NCBI RefSeq assembly: GCF_009796285.1
Contig: NZ_CP047020.1
Coordinates: 3,472,001-3,536,000, forward strand
Length of the DNA: 64,000 bases
Direction of reading: 5' to 3'
Origin: Streptomyces broussonetiae
GTDB taxonomy: Bacteria > Actinomycetota > Actinomycetes > Streptomycetales > Streptomycetaceae
In this document: positions 62,260 through 64,000 of the stretch, one piece after another
Layout of the letters: each line of letters starts with the position of its first letter
Position numbering within the stretch: the first letter of the stretch is position 1
Program-made: the position numbers and the translations under genes
The notes under the pieces: generated by a model
What the model saw: only the letters and a program-made list of their open reading frames with translations
Told to the model about the DNA's origin: nothing
Database searches by the model: none

Positions 62260-63036
62260 CTACGCGGGACCTTCCGGCGTCGGCGCCGTCGCGGCGGCAG
62301 CCGGTGTGGCCGTCAGGGCCTCGGCTGCCTCGCGGTCGGGCGCGAGCGGGTCGGTCACCGTGCCGGTCTCTTCATCGAACAGCCCCTGCGCCAGCCTGGT
62401 CACCGCTGCGGGGACCGGCGGCGCCAGGTCGGCCACGGCGCGGAGACCGGACAGGACGTCGTCGGGTCGTACGGCAGGCGTCACGTGCCGAACAACCAGC
62501 CGCAGTATCGCACAGGGCTGGTCGGTCGGCCTATCAGCCGGTGAACCATGCGTTTCCAGACTCGCCACGGCCGGCCGGGCGTCGAAGGTGCGGACGCCGT
62601 TCTTGGTCATCCGCTGCACCTCGACGCTGTCGGCCTTGGCGAAGGCCTCGACCGCGCGCTCGGCGTCGGCAGGGGCCACGCCGTCCAGCCGCAGCTCCCA
62701 GACGGAGGCCGTCAGCCGGTCGGCGAGGCCCGAGGTCCGCGCCTCGACCGCGTCGACGATGTCGAGCCCGGCGGGCAGCGACTCGTCCAGGAGGACGCGC
62801 AGCTTGTGCGGGTCACGCGGCTCGGTGAGCGCGATCTCCAGATACTCCGCCTCACTGCCCGTGCCGGTGGGTGCGGCATTGGCGTACGACACCTTGGGGT
62901 GCGGCGTGAACCCGGCCGAGTACGCCATGGGCACCTCGGCGCGGCGCAGCGCACGCTCGAAGGCGCGCTGGAAGTCTCGGTGGCTGGTGAACCTCAGGCG
63001 GCCGCGCTTGGTGTAGCGCAGTCGGATGCGCTGCAC
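62260..63036 (-). CDS. DUF2344 (TIGR03936) radical-SAM-associated protein
   Basis: The 258-residue protein begins VQRIRLRYTKRGRLRFTSHR and contains RAEVPMAYSAGFTPHPKVSY, the TIGR03936 signature. In many genomes its partner is a radical-SAM protein; that gene would be further right, beyond the hypothetical helical gene. The start is uncertain: GTG 63,036 is the conservative choice, while the frame is open to TTG 63,117 and contains TLGKRQPEGPPPAPAV, which also looks coding and overlaps the next gene's end. Confidence 0.85.
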   Translation of the reverse strand: MQRIRLRYTKRGRLRFTSHRDFQRAFERALRRAEVPMAYSAGFTPHPKVSYANAAPTGTGSEAEYLEIALTEPRDPHKLRVLLDESLPAGLDIVDAVEARTSGLADRLTASVWELRLDGVAPADAERAVEAFAKADSVEVQRMTKNGVRTFDARPAVASLETHGSPADRPTDQPCAILRLVVRHVTPAVRPDDVLSGLRAVADLAPPVPAAVTRLAQGLFDEETGTVTDPLAPDREAAEALTATPAAAATAPTPEGPA

Positions 63037-63082
63037 CGCGGGTGCGGGCGGCGGGCCTTCGGGCTGTCGCTTGCCCAGTGTC

Positions 63083-63997
63083 CTAGTCCTTCGTGAGTGC
63101 GGTCGTACTGCTACCAAGAGTACGTGCCGCGGGCCCCCGAGGTTCCCGCCGGTCCACCGGGACCGGCTGCCGGGGCTCGCCGAACAGCATCCGCCGGACG
63201 TCGGCCCGGGCCTGCCGTACTGCGTCGCGCGCGCCGGTCAGTGCCTCGCCTACGGCCCGGCCCACCACGCGCGCGCCCGCGGCGGCCGGTCGCAGGACGG
63301 TGTCCCGGACGAGGTGCCCGACGGGCGTGAGGACGTTGCGGTACGCCCAGCGCACCGGCTCCACGAGGATCCACCGCAGGAGTGTGCCGAGCACCCGCCC
63401 GACGGCCCGCGAGATCCGCCCGGCGATCCGCCACGCGTGCCCGAGCGCCTCCCCCACCTCCCGCGCCACGACGGCGAGGATCCGGCCGACCGGCACGAGG
63501 ACCCGGCGCCGCAGCGCGAGGGCGGGCAGGACGATCAGTACGCGCAGCACCCGGTACAGGGCGAGAGCGATGTTGCCTGCGACGGGCGCGAGGATCCGGG
63601 TGCGGAGCCAGTGGGCGGGCACGACGAGCAGATACCGCGCCAGCAGAGCGAGGGCGCGGCCCACGGGCGTGAGCACGTTCCGGTGGAGCCAGCGGGCGGG
63701 CACGACGACGAGCACGTGCAGAAGCCGGCCGAGCGCCGTGCCGAGGGGGGCCAGGACGTACCGCCACAGCGCCACGAACGGCCAGGCGAACAGGGCCTTT
63801 CCGACCCACAGCAGGGCCCGGCCGAGCGGCCGCCCCACCGTGTCCCGCAGAAACCGTGTGGCGACGACGAGTGCGTCCCACGCGATCCGCACCGGCACGA
63901 CCAGCACGAGGACGAGGATGCGTACCGGGATGCGGATCGCGACGACGAGACACCCTTCGGGCTGCCGGGGCTGGGGCGACGGCTTCTGCGGTTCCAT
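63083..63997 (-). CDS. Hydrophobic/basic helical-repeat protein
   Basis: The 304-residue protein starts at ATG 63,997 near the window edge (MEPQKPSPQPRQPEGCLVVA). It has about six related segments of type RNVLTPVGRAL, RTRILAPVAGNIAL, RRRVLVPVGRIL, each preceded by hydrophobic helices (RLLHVLVVVPARWLH, YLLVVPAHWLR). This periodic Arg/hydrophobic layout suggests membrane-surface association. I recognise no family. A start beyond the window cannot be excluded. Confidence 0.7.
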   Translation of the reverse strand: MEPQKPSPQPRQPEGCLVVAIRIPVRILVLVLVVPVRIAWDALVVATRFLRDTVGRPLGRALLWVGKALFAWPFVALWRYVLAPLGTALGRLLHVLVVVPARWLHRNVLTPVGRALALLARYLLVVPAHWLRTRILAPVAGNIALALYRVLRVLIVLPALALRRRVLVPVGRILAVVAREVGEALGHAWRIAGRISRAVGRVLGTLLRWILVEPVRWAYRNVLTPVGHLVRDTVLRPAAAGARVVGRAVGEALTGARDAVRQARADVRRMLFGEPRQPVPVDRREPRGPAARTLGSSTTALTKD

Positions 63998-64000
63998 ACC

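Noticed and set aside
57606..62828. Very long plus-strand open frame opposite rne
   Set aside because: It is an antisense shadow of the repetitive rne gene, low complexity (Leu/Gly/Arg), with no domain.

Overview
The window is chromosomal DNA from a high-G+C actinomycete, almost certainly Streptomyces. The evidence is strong third-position G/C codon bias, many GTG/TTG starts with ATGA/GTGA overlaps, and the gene order rne, rplU, rpmA, obgE, proB, proA, nadD, LytR-type protein, rsfS, phosphatase, tRNA-Ala, leuS, degV, comEA, comEC, all read leftwards as in Streptomyces chromosomes. The right part (about 25,305-64,000) is this conserved backbone. The left part (1-25,304) is accessory DNA that breaks comEC twice.

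Left block (1-about 9,020): a type I-E CRISPR-Cas locus entered inside cse1. Its order is cse1, CRISPR array 1 (9 repeats), cse2, cas7e, cas5e, cas6e, CRISPR array 2 (11 repeats), then a small HNH nuclease gene. No cas1/cas2 follow cas6e, and both arrays almost touch the preceding gene, so there is no room for a normal leader. After it come a DUF4429/SHOCT gene, a GntR/UTRA regulator with a candidate operator, and a four-gene operon of small proteins.

Middle block (about 9,587-25,304): a 15.7-kb mobile element splits comEC between its membrane part (25.3-27.2 kb) and its metallo-beta-lactamase part (9.0-9.6 kb). Its ends carry an imperfect inverted repeat (CATCTTCCCTGT plus GTTGAAG). One end holds three overlapping tyrosine-recombinase-type genes and a TnpC-like coiled-coil gene, as in Tn554-like or recombinase-in-trio elements. 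The cargo looks defensive: an uncharacterised two-gene module with a PD-(D/E)xK nuclease, a Gabija-like pair (OLD/TOPRIM nuclease plus UvrD-like helicase), a membrane-anchored PIN-domain protein, a zinc-ribbon protein, an XRE regulator, and remnants of ISAzo13- and IS3-family elements. The comEC lactamase fragment is broken again near 9,021, so the CRISPR block is probably a separate insertion or rearrangement in the same gene.

Right block: housekeeping genes for translation (leuS, two identical tRNA-Ala(GGC) genes, rsfS, rplU, rpmA, obgE), proline synthesis (proB, proA), NAD synthesis (nadD) and RNA decay (a very long RNase E/G), plus cell-surface polymer genes (a TagF-like transferase and a fused cytidylyltransferase/reductase) and several Streptomyces-type membrane proteins. 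leuS is preceded by a 12-codon leader peptide with three consecutive Leu codons and an intrinsic terminator, a classical attenuator arrangement.
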